Assembly: GCF_026914265.1 (NCBI RefSeq)
Contig: NC_069126.1
Location: 35,963,725-36,027,724, forward strand
DNA length: 64,000 nt
Direction of reading: 5' to 3'
Origin: Mya arenaria
Lineage: Eukaryota > Mollusca > Bivalvia > Myida > Myidae
Part shown: piece by piece, positions 33,073 through 45,761 of the stretch
Layout: every line of letters starts with the position of its first letter
Numbering within the stretch: the first letter of the stretch is position 1
Made by a program: the position numbers and the translations under genes
The notes under the pieces: model-generated
Told to the model about the DNA's origin: nothing
Databases searched by the model: none
What the model saw: the letters and a program-made list of their open reading frames with translations, nothing else

Positions 33073-36000
33073 ATGGCGTCCGGAGCTTCTGTCAGTAGAA
33101 TATTGTGTACTAAGTTGTTGATAAACAATCCATTAGCGGCTTCAAGGTCAAGATGTTTACCATTATCAACAAGACCATTTGCGAGCAGTCAATCACAACC
33201 GACTGACAACTTGTTCACTGATGAACACGCTCAACTGAGAGCCAGTTTGAGAAAGGTCAAAAAGTGTAACGATTTTTCCAGTTTATTTACATGTACACTA
33301 CTGGATACTCTACTGGATACCAATAATGATATCACTTTTAATGAATAATCAATATATCACAAGTTAATCTTGTTCTTCTGATATGAAGTTAAAAGTTCTA
33401 CAGTATAAAAAAGAATATAATTGTAAAGCAAACATTGTAGGAAAAGATCTGGTTCTTAATTGCCCCCCCCACACAACATGTACTCCTCCACTATTATAAC
33501 CTCTAAGGCTGATCCAGGCACTCTTGCCTTTTACTTTTTACTCTAGTTAAACAATCATTGGAGGGAAAGTTCACCCAGTGTGGGGCTTGAACCCACGACG
33601 GTCAAAACATACATTGTATGCTTGCTTGGCGCTCTGTAGTTTGTGTGGGTAAGAATCAGCCACCCGGTTAGCTCAGTTGGTTAGAACTCACTGCTAGTGG
33701 TAAACAGCAGGAGTGCCTCTGTTGGCCTAAATGGGGGAGGAGTGTAGTGTGTTTTGGTAAGAACCAGCCGCCAGTTAGCTCACTTGGTTAAAGCTCCGTG
33801 CTAGTGTTCTAGCGCCGTTGGTTCGATCCCCGCACTGAGCGCACTTTTCCTCCTGGGTTTACTTTAGCTGTAACCATCTTAGCTAACCGGGGGGCTTATT
33901 CATACCCACAGTGATACACACTACAATTGTTAATCTACTAATATTATTAATAACCTTGCCGTTTGGCTAGCTTTTAAGCGACTTTGGCCGGCGCATCAGA
34001 GGTCAGGGGTTCAATCTTAAGAAGACATACACTTTGTCTTAAGTAAAGTGATAACTCTGACTCCGGTGGTGAGATGCTATTCTGTTTAGCTATCAATCTA
34101 TATGTAACGATAAGTAACAAACTCATATGTGTTTTGCAGTATTTCATAAGGCCAAAAAATTAAGATCTAAAGTTACATGTATATTATCAATATCTGAATT
34201 ATTGTCTTCCAGGTTATTGATAAAGAAATAAACCCCTATGTGGATGAATGGGAGGCAGCCAAGCAGTTTCCTGCTCACAAAGTTTTCAAGAAACTTGGAG
34301 AGGGAGGTTTCCTGGGTGTTAGCAAGCCAACAGGTAAAACCTGATGTCAAAATAAAGCCAAAGATTCTATATAAGTCTAGCTTGTGATGTCAAAATAAAG
34401 CCATCGATGATATATAAGTGTTGTATTTGTTGTCAAAATAAAGCCAAAGATTCTATATAAGTGTGGCATGTGATGTCAACATAAAGCCAGCGATTATATA
34501 TAAGTGTGGCATCATGTAATGTCAAAATAAAGCCAAAGATTCTATATATGTGTGGTATTTGATGTCAAAATAAAGCCAAAAATTCTATATAAGTGTGGCA
34601 TGTGATGTAAAAAAAAAAAGCTACAGACTCAATATAAGTGTGGCATGTGATGTCAAAATAAAGCCAGCGAGTCTATAGAACTTTGACATGTGATGTCAAA
34701 ATTAAGCTTAAGTTTATATATAAGCTTGGCATAATGTAATGTCAAAATAAAGACAAAGATTTTATATATGTGTGGCATGTGATGTCAAAATAAAGCCAAA
34801 GTACACATAATTGTGAAGGTGAAAGTACCGTTTGACTAACATTAGGTTGTTAATCTTTAATGGTGGTTTGGGGTAGCAAATGAATGTTTATTCTGAGTGA
34901 AACCCATATCTGTCCACTTTCAGCTTAATAGGCTGAAGTGTTCTTCTATGGAATAGTTAGATGAAGTAATAATTAAATGGTTAAGAATGGGTAAAGCAAG
35001 CGTAGCTAACAAAGCCTTTATAATCATTTAGATATTACTTGGACTACAACCCCATTGGCTTACACATTGTCAACACTGACGCAGGTAGTGTTTATCGGAT
35101 GAGTGGCAGTGGGCGGACCTTTAAACACCTGCAAAAGTTGAATTTCTTAATGATTAGGCCTAGTACTTTTATGATTACCTATCTGCAATTTAATTGGTTG
35201 AAAATGAAGGTTTAAGTTATAAATAAACCAGACCAAAAAACTAGATATAAGTGCATTGTGAGTGCCTAAAAGGAGAAATAGTATACTAGAAGCAGTGTAA
35301 TGTTTAAATTTTATAGCAGTTTTAATTTATCATTTTGAAGTGACTTTATATTAGTTTTTAACCAGTCAGTTAACCACCAATGACGTATAAGATTGATACA
35401 ACCAGAAGTAGAATTTGTGTTGCATTTTTCCCTAGAGTATGGAGGACTGGGGCTTGACTACAGCTACAGTATCGCAGTGGCAGAGGAGCTGGGGTCCATC
35501 AACTGTGGGGCCATCCCGATGGCTATAGGGGTTCAGACCGACATGGCAACACCAGCATTGGCAACGTATGTATTCCAGTCTCTGACTATCTAGCTGATAT
35601 GACTTTTTACTTTTAATAATAAAAGCTTGCATCCAATGCTTGCCCATGTGCTTATTGTCCCTGGCCACATGTGTACCAAGTTTTATTTGAATATCTTTAA
35701 CTGTTTTTGAGTTATGCACCAGGTTAAAAATTTGCATGCCAACTCCAACGATACCAACGCTTAAGACAATACCCCGACTATTTTTTCATTGAAAAGAAGT
35801 GTTATTAAAATGTTATGAATTATCTGGATAGTCTTTTCAATTTTGCCAATTACATGTTAAATTACTGGAGTTATAAGGATATCATTTAAGAAGTATGTGG
35901 TTATCCATTAATTACAGAAATCAGTTTGACAATTGATAAAAAGGTAGGTTTTAAAGTGGGTGACCATTGCTTTCATGTTTATTTCAAAGAATAAATGTTA

Positions 36001-39000
36001 CTAGTATTTAATTTTTAGTGTCCCAAATAATACTTACCTTGTTATATACATTTTAATTTCAGGTTTGGGAGTGACAGAGTCAAACGAGAGTTTTTGGCCC
36101 CGTCCATTTCAGGGGACATGGTGGCTTGTTTAGGGGTCAGTGAAGTTGGCGGAGGTTCAGATGTTGCCAGTAAGTATTCTTGAAATGAACATCCCAAACA
36201 TAGGTGGCAGTTTCAGTCTGGAATGGTGATAAATAATATATATTTTTAAAGCTGCACACTCACATATTGAACGTTTTGACAACTGTTTTATTTTTTGTCT
36301 TGGAACGAGCCAATTTTTGCAAAAAAGCATCGAAACTAGTGATTTAAGACTGCTGACAAAAAATCAGATTGAAGGTTTGCATATTAATGATTAAGTATTG
36401 ATGTTTTATGCATTTTTCCTAAGGTGTTAGTAATGCTTTTAGCCATAAATCATAAATTTTCCAACTTAATTATGAAAAACTGGGATCTGATCTTTTGTCA
36501 GCAGTCTTATATCACTGGTTTTCAGATATTTACGCAAAAATTGGCTCATTCCAAGACAAAAACTAAAAAAAAGTTGTGAAAACAGTCCATCTGTGAGATG
36601 CAGCTTTAAATGATTACCAGTATATATGCAAAAAAGAAGGTATCCAAGGCTGTTTCCACACTTTGCCCAATAAACCTGAACTGTTCAAATGAGCACAAAC
36701 CTGAACTTGCCTCGCAAAAATGTTGTTAAAATAAACTGTTTTTTTTTGACAAATCTAATTTTTTATCCTATTTTAGCATGGTATTTTTTTACATGTAGCT
36801 CATTGAGGGGGAGAATGGTGTTTGATACCTTCTTTATGTGTAGAATATGTATATAATCATACATGTATGATTATCCCTGACTGATACTACCACCTATGAT
36901 ACTAAAGTGTATCAGTGTGTTAACTTGCATATCAGATATAAATACAATATTATATGAGCATTATAGTTATTTGAAATGTGATAAATCGTATGCTTCAATG
37001 TCTAAAACAGTATTTTGAAATGTAATTTTATAATTCTAGTTTTTAGATATGTAGATCACACTATACTGATGCTTGTACTATGTTAAAAAATGAACTGCAT
37101 GGATGTGGCATTTTTTAGTTAGGCAACGCCTACTGCCCCTTGTGGCCCAGTCCACAAGTTTCTTTGAATACCCAAAAATAGTGATCATCTCCGCACATTT
37201 TCAAAAGTAAAAAACAATTTTCGTCATATCTTTTTTTTTAAATCACTAATATCTACGATAACACTTGAGTAGATACACAAATGTTTAAAGTGTGGCACTA
37301 TTTCAATTAAAGATTATATCATTGTTTTAAGTGGAAAATTCCATTGTATTAGTTTAAAACCACTGTCTCAGAACTGGGGACCCTTCTCCAAATTGAAAGT
37401 ACAGTGAGGGCTGTGGTTAGTTACCTTAAACAAATTATACATAGTTTTCAGTTGTGATCCCCAATGTAGTAACATCTTTGCTTTTCAACAGTACTAAACA
37501 GGAGAATATTTTATAATAAGTAAGAAAGGCTCCAAACGAGTTGTTTTGAGCGAAATACATATTTTAATTTTGTAACAAGTGACTGTTTGTTTATAATTGC
37601 AGGTATTCAGACCAGGGCAGTAAAGAAAGGCGGTGATTATGTCATAAATGGGGGTAAAATGTGGACAACATCCGGCACACAGGCAGACTGGATGTGTCTT
37701 CTCGCCAACACGAGTGATGGGCCACCCCACAGAAACAAGTCGCTTATATGTCTACCAATGGATGCCAAAGGTAGTTTTTTTCTTTGCTGAATTTCTGTTT
37801 ATTTAAGTGATTGCAGAAATTGGACACAAGACCCTTCTTGTCACTTCTTTCATTTTGACAGAAATGGTTTCTGTTCCATACTACCGGGTGGTATTCAACA
37901 GATTTTTCATGTCGTCTGTGTAGGGTTTAAGGCAGATTTTAAAAAGGACAGGGTGCTGCAGAAGAGGAACAGGAGCTTATGGATAAAAGGGCACATTGTA
38001 TCGGGCTGTGAAGAACTTGGAACATGATGAATTTGGCAGAAAATTTAAGAAATTGTGTTTAATTCAAGTAATACTAGTATTAGGTTTCAACTGCCAAATA
38101 TTTATATTTTGTATTTATGATCACATTACAAGTTTTGATCAAAACAAAAGAATGATTTGATTATCTTAAACATTTAATTATATTTAGGCGGAAGGGAGCC
38201 CATGCTTGTCTCCATGAGTGCAGAAGGTTGCTGCCAAAAAAACGCCCAGGGTGTAGCACCCTTCCGTAGCACTTAAGCTTAAAAACCGTATCTGTGAAGC
38301 ATAGCTGAACACATAGGTTTCATGGCTGCATTGCCATATTCACTCTCTTACATATTAAGAATCTGTTTTTAAATCTACTAACTTTGTTCCTAAGTTTATT
38401 AGCACAATTTCTAACCCAATAACTATTCAATTGACCTATGAAAGGATTATATTTCATCAATAAATAATAGCATATGTTCATTATACCATATGTTCATTAT
38501 AAACACCTGACAATCAATCTTCCGTTAATTCACTTAATTGGTATTTAATTAATATATTTTTTCAGGTATTGACAGGAGTATGACTATCGATAAGCTGGGA
38601 ATGTGGAGTTCTGATACGGCCCAAGTATTCTTCGACAATGTGCACGTGCCGCAGGAGTATGTGATAGGCGAAGAAGGAGAAGGATTCACGTACCAGATGG
38701 TCCAATTTCAGGCTGAGAGGATGTGGGCTGCAGCTGGATGTAAGTTGCTTGAGGCAACCTTTACAGTCATGTGAAGTTGCTTTTACATTCCCATCTTCAA
38801 GGATTAACATATCAGATACAGAGTATTAATTTTGTAAATAGTTCTCCCTCACTCCCCCATAATGGTAGGAGAAAGTTTGATGTTCCACTTGTCATTTTTC
38901 AGAGTTATTGCCCTTTGTTTTTTTACATATATAGAAAATAGAAATAAATAAAACTGTTGGGCAGATTTTGATGAAACTTAACAGGATGATAAGTACCAAG

Positions 39001-41221
39001 CCTAGTTGTGCATTAACGTAAGCATATTCAGCTTGTATTATTTTCGCCCTTTGATATTTTTACAAAAAGTGCACAGAGATCTTGTCTGCATGTTATCTAT
39101 GTCATGATTAAAGGATTTCATTCTATCTTGGCACAGTGTCCCAACATTGTCATGTACTATAAATCTTTAATGTACTTTTGCATCAAAACTTCATGCAAAC
39201 AGTCAGCGATGTATACCGCAATGGTTATCATGCCCCATGAAAAAAATATAAAGATCACTCAATCACTTACATCTTTTAAGCTTTTATCTCTAAACTTTTT
39301 GGAGAATCCACCATCTGTAGATAAAATGAGAATACTTGTATAAAGGAAATGATTTCAACGACATTCAGGTTTGTTGCCACTACAGAAGTTAATCTGGGAC
39401 ACCATTGAGTACACACGGTCTCGGAAGGCGTTCGGCCAGCCGATACTCAACAACCAGACCGTACATTTCAGGCTGGCCGAGTTGGAAACTGAAGTGGAAT
39501 TGTTGAGGTCACTACTGTACAGAACAATAGGTGAGATATTAATTGAAGTAGATATAATTTGCTTGAATATTGAAGGCAAATTTTAGAAATACTGTCTCTG
39601 TCCTTCAAGCGGGGGTGTGAGGCTGTGTACAATGCCAGAGGTAGGATTTCGTACTTAAATAGTGTTTTGTAAAAGGTTTAGATAGATTGTACTATATGCG
39701 GAATCAATTTTGCAACAGATCTGTAGACAATTTCCCAAAACAGACTTGATGACAGTTTTCAGTACATTATTTTACTGTTTATACTTCAGAATGTGAAGAC
39801 AGCAGTTTAAAATAAAGTGGCATTAGCTTAAACTCAATATTACTGAGAATATTACTGAGATTAGCTGGTATAACAGGCTTAACAACATGTAGTTGGTTGC
39901 AATGTAGCATCCATGTGTAAGCTGAAGGGGGATGGGGGTCCTTCAGGCAAGTTAAAGAATATCTTTTGTTACTTTTTAAACTTGAAATGTTGTCTATATA
40001 ATCAATGTGTCAAACATTTTTATTGCTATATTTGTCCCTTTCCAGCTCTGTATGTAGCGGGTAATGATGTGACAAAGTTTGCGTCAATGTGTAAACTGAA
40101 GGCAGGGCGACTTTCTAGGGAGGTCACAGACGAGTGCCTGCAGTTCTGGGGAGGAATGGGTTTTACCAGCGACGTCCTTGTTAGCAGGTTCTACAGGTAA
40201 AGTCTGCAGCATAAAATGTTTAAGAAATTTAACCAAAAAATAAGCTAATTCTGTCGTACATACATGTGGCGCCTTAAGCCATGATCCTAAATTTTGTTTT
40301 CTGTTGAACCTATTATGCCTATACAATTTTGGCATAATTTGAAGGGGTGTTGCTTGCTGTCAAGTTATATGCAAAATAATAGACAAAAAAAACATTGTTT
40401 ATAAGGTTATTGCAGTTTGTGTTTTTGCTCTTTATTTTCACTGAAATCAGACGATTTTGAAGGCCAAAAGATCTGGTTTATAATAATTCTTTTGGCGTTA
40501 TTTTTACACATGTTTTTTTTACATACCATACCCTTCTAAAATATAATATAGAACCACAAAAATTCACATAACTGTGTATCTGATGCCTTAAATACATGTA
40601 GGATGCTTTGTTATTGCATATCGAACATGTGTTTCTGGTCATGTGACAAGTGCTTGAAAACCCCCAAATTACAAGCCCCATTTAAGATGAGTCACCCACA
40701 ACAATGCGCCACTTCTTATTTATTTTATTGTATGGTTTACAAAAAGTTCATTATGCCATCTCAATAATGCACAATCAAATATATAAGTATGCAAGAAGAA
40801 AAAGCAGTTTGAAAATAAATCATCATCAAAAATGCCATTTTTAGAGGACTATTTGACATTAAGAGATCTAAAATTACCCTTTATGACATTAGTAAACAAC
40901 GTCGCACACGCATTATGATGTAATGTACAAAAATGTGTTTTTCTACGTCCATTTTTCCACAAATTGATAATGTTAGGTATGCAAGAAAAAAACATAATCA
41001 TGTTTTTGCATTCTGGATGTTAATGTTAATGGACATAATGTTGTAATGTCTGGTAACAGATGCGATTACCAGCTGTTTAGCCCTTCAGTATGATTTTACT
41101 TCTTATTTTCAGGGATTTCCGCTTGCTTTCTATTGGTGGTGGAGCTGATGAAGTTATGTTGTCAATCATCTGTAAATACATGGATACCCTGCCCAAACTT
41201 ACTGCGAAAAAGGCCAAGTAG
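33073..41221 (+). CDS. Mitochondrial acyl-CoA dehydrogenase, LCAD/ACDH-6-like, complete
   Basis: FAD enzyme making the first oxidation of fatty acyl-CoA, passing electrons to ETF. Exons: 33073-33255, 34213-34333, 35436-35565, 36063-36169, 37603-37770, 38566-38739, 39369-39530, 40046-40196, 41113-41221. These give 434 residues, a normal length. The first 45 or so residues are rich in R, S, A and L with few acids (SRSRCLPLSTRPFASSQS), a typical mitochondrial presequence. Family blocks are YGGLGLDYSY, CLGVSEVGGGSDVA (ACAD signature 1), INGGKMWTTSGTQADW, KLGMWSSDTAQVFFDNVHVP, RKAFGQPILNNQ (FAD-binding region) and LQFWGGMGFTSD. The MCAD-type catalytic E loop is replaced by SIGGGADEVML, while QAERMWAAAG supplies a glutamate at the LCAD/IVD position. 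The donor of exon 1 (GTCAAA) is weak. Substrate length is not deducible. AATAAA lies at 42049. Confidence 0.93.
33540..34085. repeat. Cluster of tRNA-like SINE fragments in dehydrogenase intron 1
   Basis: A minus-strand B box (ggggcttgaacccacgac) lies near 33580. Plus-strand heads begin ggttagctcagttggttag at about 33668 and gttagctcacttggttaaag at about 33774, the latter with B box ggttcgatcccc near 33820. A further diverged head has B-box-like ggggttcaatctt near 34008. None is an intact tRNA gene. The opposite orientations allow a fold-back. Confidence 0.6.
34341..34805 (+). repeat. About 42-46-bp minisatellite in dehydrogenase intron 2
   Basis: Around eleven units of tgatgtcaaaataaagccaa, gattctatataagtgtggca-type sequence begin only 7 bp after the exon 2 end. 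Period and sequence vary between units, as in an older array. Confidence 0.85.
36247..36609. mobile_element. Long palindromic MITE of about 360 bp
   Basis: The ends taaagctgcacactcacat and atctgtgagatgcagcttta are inverted. Long inner arms also pair (ttgtcttggaacgagccaat with attggctcattccaagacaa; gacaaaaaatcaga with tctgatcttttgtc). It is non-coding and lies in dehydrogenase intron 4. Confidence 0.8.
39887..39928 (+). pseudogene. Partial decayed copy of dehydrogenase exon 8
   Basis: gcatccatgtgtaagctgaa and two following bases match the exon's gcgtcaatgtgtaaactgaa (40081-40102) at 19 of 22 positions, still reading ASMCKLK. Weaker similarity extends upstream (atgtag, ggt, atgt). It is about 174 bp upstream of the original and has no usable acceptor. 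Confidence 0.5.
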
Positions 41222-43037
41222 AAATATGGTTGTGAATTAAAGCCTTGATTTTTTTCAAGCTATGACATTGGGTTAACATGGAGCCACACCAATTTAAATT
41301 TGTTTGTTAGATTTGGGCAGAGAAAAATTTGAGTGTGCGGGCCCAAAAAATAAATTGAAATTTTAATACTGAAGCGACCAAAGTCAAAACCACTACTTTT
41401 CTACATAATTAGCATTTGACTGATGATCCTGAACAACTTTAAATTTATTCTCTCTTCTAAGTGAAAGTTTAAAATTTACCTCACAAAGTATTCACTTTAT
41501 GGAAATATTTGACTCTTACAAAAGTTGAAATAAAATAAACGTAGCAACATGTATTTGCGTAATTTGATGCGACATGGCTCAGTAAAAAAGTTATTCTGTG
41601 CCATTTTGTTCCATCCTTAGGTGAAAAAATTATGAGCGGTGGCTTGAATTTGCTTATTTTTCTGTAAATATCCTTTCTTTTAAAATGGAAGGTAAATCCG
41701 ACAAACAAAATTTTAATTTGGTGTGGCCTAATTTATAACTAAAAATTACAAGCATATGTTGGAAACTACCTCAGCCAGTTTTTCACAAAAATAAGTCTGT
41801 TTTAGCAATTACTGAAATCTGTTGTTTAAGTGTTACTCTGAAGAATTCTTAGCACAAGTCAATGTTTATTTCAATTTTATATGAATCAATGGCACAACAC
41901 ATCATAAAGAATATGGCGATTTATCCGATGGCAAGTTATCTGAATTACAGTGTACATGAATATTCACCCTCCACAAACTAGGAGGCTGACCGAACAATAT
42001 CATCTTAAGTTACAGAATCTTTAAAAAATTGCAGTATTATTTTATTGTAATAAAAGAGACAAGTTATGTAATGAAGGATTGGTTCCTGGCTTACCTAAGA
42101 ACAATTATTAAATGTGATTCTGTGATATGATATTGTATATTGCGCTATGATTATTGTATTCATTGTTTCAATTTTATGTATTTTATACAAACTGAAATAT
42201 CCATGTAAAAAATGTAGATATTGCACAACTTTCTTAATTTGATACGTTATTTTCAGTTTGACGATAGATCATGTTCAATTTTCTTTAAAGGGAAATGAAA
42301 TCTACCATTTAGACAATGTACTTGCTACATATTTCCGATTATTTGTTGAAGATATTTTATAACATTTTTTTTTGTTAACTGTATGATATGATATGGTATG
42401 ATATGGTAATTATAATATGATATTTTTCAATGATTCTGGAAATAAATCCTGACAATCTCCATCGCTAGTTTCGTAGTAGAATGAATATCAGCTCATTCTT
42501 AACATTTAGATTGTCATGTTTTTTCCAAATGCACTTCCCACCAAAAAAGGGTAGGTATGTCGGGATTTCAACATTTTTTTTCTCTATTTAACAGCACCTA
42601 AATGTCAATTTTAGAATTTGTGTGCAAAAATTCAGGGTTGGTGCGGAAACTTGACAGTTTTGAAAATAGAAAATAGGTGATATAAACACGACATATTTGT
42701 CTAGTTTGATTTTGGGAGATTTTAACACCAAAATATTGTAGAATTCAGTTTAAATAAAAGTAAAATTATAATATAAAGCTATTAAATAGCCTACCAGGCT
42801 ACAAACAAGCTCAATACATGCTGCAACTTTGAATCAGAGGTAAATTTATCCCTGTGTATTTATCATGCGTATATTCACCCCCGTGGGAGGATGCATTTTC
42901 ATCATTGGTAAATGAACACTACACAACAATTTACGCTTGTGATTGTTTTATTCAATACTACAGTATGATACAAAATCTATACAAATATAATGCTTTTATT
43001 CATATAAAATGTGGTTGTTAATAAGCATGGCAGATAA

Positions 43038-43117
43038 TGAACCAGTCAATTGTAACCATGCCCCCCCCCCCCCCCCCCCGGTCCGGGGGTAACCCGTGGT
43101 TACAATTGACTGGTGCA
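43038..43117. mobile_element. Harbinger-like MITE, copy 2 (80 bp)
   Basis: It has the same ends as 32177-32433 (left TGAACCAGTCAATTGTAACC, right ggttacaattgactggtgca), again flanked by TAA on both sides. The interior is almost only a run of about 21 C. It is an internally deleted form of the same family. Confidence 0.8.
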
Positions 43118-44940
43118 TAACAGGCATAAATCAGCTCCAACTAAGAGCTTGGTCAACTATGGGTTTTGAATTGTGAAGGTAAAAGAATCTAAAAGCACCA
43201 GTATTTTGTACATTATGTCATTTCAGATGCAATGCCCTGACACTCCCAAGAATCCTTAGGTCAGGTTACCAGTATTGCCAAAATAAAGTGTCAGTTCATA
43301 TCGCACATATTTTTCTTTGTCACAACAAAGTCATGTTTTTATAACAATTGAGTAAATGGAGAATTATATGGATTTCTACAAAACAATATAAGATACACAC
43401 ATTTTGAATACATTTTAACAGTTTAAATATTAAGACAGATAATACCAATTACCAAATAAGTAAATTAAGTATGTTATAATTGTACCATTATACCATTATT
43501 ATGTGAAATTACAACGATAGTGAAAAGGCAGTTATTTTCAAAAACAATAAAAATTCTCAACAAACAAACAACAAGAGCACCACAAACAGATATCAAAGCT
43601 AAAATGTTGATTTTTTTTATCTCAGTGGAGAAGGGGCATAACTCCACAATTATACAGTAAGAGTTGTGCACTTTGCATAAAATGTGTGTATACTGTGTCT
43701 GGGAACATTTGTACAAAGTTTCTTGTGAAAACCTTCAACTTGTTTCGGTAAATGGTTAAAGTTTAGGCAAGCCAATAATGACACAAAGGGTTATCACAGT
43801 CTCTTGAGTTTGTCCTTCAAAAAACAAACATGAAAGAAATAACCAACATTTCAAAATCAAAAATAAAAGTCCACCACCAAGGGCAAGTCTTAGTCAAACA
43901 CATTTTTTCTACCCGTGAATGAATACTATAATCCAGTGCATGCATTTTTTGCTAACTTATATCCAATCTTAATTGATTTTCAGATTTTTTTGTAAAGAAA
44001 ATGAAGCCTGCTTATTTTTGTCTCTTCAGTTTTGGAGGAATTAAAGAATCTATCATAACTAAATTCATTGCAATTATACATACATGCAACAAAATGAAAA
44101 TCAATCAATTTCTCAAGTCTGCCTCAAATGTAATGTAGTAATATATAGAGGATGATTATTTGTTTCAGTGTAAGAGCATAATATATTTCACCAAGTGAGC
44201 ACCAAAAGCTATATAATACTTATTTTAGGTGTTTTTATTATATGCTTTAAGTACCTATATAAAATGACATTCAATTGTGGATTTCAGAAAATCGTGACAA
44301 ATCCTATGCAAACATAACATCATTTCAGAAATGACCTTGTTGAATTTGTGTCGCAGCGCTTTGTGAGCTGATGTTTGAATTCGACTTTAGCGAGGGCTGA
44401 AATTTGAAAACAGTGAAACATATCAAATTGTTATTTCATTGTTTGAAAAAGCGAAATATCATTTTTATTTCACTGATAAATCTCTATAAGCCATCAAGCA
44501 TATAATACTTGTGTTATCTACATGAAAATACTTACTCAATTTTCTTTAATGATTTATATACCCTGCAATTGAATAGCAATTCAAAGCAGTTAAGCAAAGT
44601 ATTTGGGAACTTGAATATGGTATAATATCTTTCCCAGCATAGCAATTAAATATCAATGATGTAAAAAATTCTCAAAAAGATACACTACCAGTATTAGATG
44701 TATGAAATTATAGTTAACAATTCAATAGCACACTAAACTTACCAAAGCATTATAGTGCGTGAACACATTTGTATAGAAGCACATTAAATAGCAATTATGC
44801 AAAAAACTTCTCGAAAATATATACTATAACTTTTATGAATATATATAGTAAACATTTCAATAGCCCACTACACCGACCAAAGCTTTATAGCGTGTGAATA
44901 CATTTGTAAAAAAGTTCTGAGATTCTTTCACCAAGAGATA

Positions 44941-45267
44941 TTAAAGGGACTCGATCACGTTTTAAAGGTTCGGACTTCGAAAACTTTAATTTTGTGAAAT
45001 GTAATAAAATACTTGTAACAGTGAAAAAATGTTATCACAAGTTCAAAACAGGTTCTTTTGTTAACAATTACTTTGTAACACATGAATGCTTTGTTTTATT
45101 GAAAAGCTTTAATAACTCTCTTGAAAATTGAATGGTTTTTGGTTAATGGGTATGGTATCTGCCAGTTGCTGTTTTGTAATTGTCAATTAAAGCAGGTTAA
45201 ATAAATGAACAGTAACAAAATTTGAAAACAATGTTGCCATCATAAAATATGTAAACAAGTCCCTTTA
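44941..45267. mobile_element. Repeat with inverted TTAAAGGGACT ends
   Basis: The left end ttaaagggactcgatcac and right end aaacaagtccctttaa are short inverted repeats around about 300 bp of AT-rich DNA. The ends resemble those of 18160-18630. Confidence 0.5.
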
Positions 45268-45761
45268 AAAACACTTATTTTTAAAATGTCCAAAAATACA
45301 AAAAACAGTAATAGTTTAACAGTTTTTCTGAAGTATTACATTTTTTAATAACTCAATTTTCTAAACAGTAAACAATGTAAAATATGTAAGATTATATACA
45401 AAATTCACCCGCAACATAATGACTTAACAGTTCATAACCTTATATAAACTAGTAACAATGTAATAAATGCTTTATATTATTTTAATTAAACTAAATCACA
45501 GTTAATGAATTCAGGGATTTATCCCAGAAAATGCAAAGCAACATTAAGATATAGATGATTTTGGTACCTTTTGGCAAACCCCCCTTACATATGGCGTGTC
45601 ATCAAGCCGCGCCATTGCACACTGTTACACATTCTGGACAATTTCATTATATTATCCCTTCTCAAAAATCATGGTATAAAAAAGGTTTTCATCAAGCTAT
45701 CAAGCCAAAGTTCGTAACAAACATCTTCAACAAACATCTCCAACAAACATCTCCATAATTT

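Larger units (their letters stand above)
41222..45761. other. Convergent intergenic region with repeats
   Basis: A dehydrogenase polyadenylation signal lies at 42049-42054. A (TATGA)n-like microsatellite is at about 42382-42425. The smaller Harbinger-like MITE is at 43038-43117. A dispersed repeat starting caagagcaccacaaacagat with ggggcataactccac runs over about 43570-43810. Another repeat with aatatatttcaccaagtgag lies near 44170. No gene was seen. Confidence 0.5.

Noticed and set aside
33769-33850. Possible tRNA gene with GTTAGCTCA and GGTTCGATCCC
   Set aside because: It is a SINE-like context with neighbouring diverged copies; the acceptor stem is not convincing.
39610-39640. Extra 31-nt exon in the acyl-CoA dehydrogenase, with a good pyrimidine tract and GTAGGA donor
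   Set aside because: In the required phase it meets a stop (GTG TGA) and breaks the frame, and the neighbouring exons already join to match the family.
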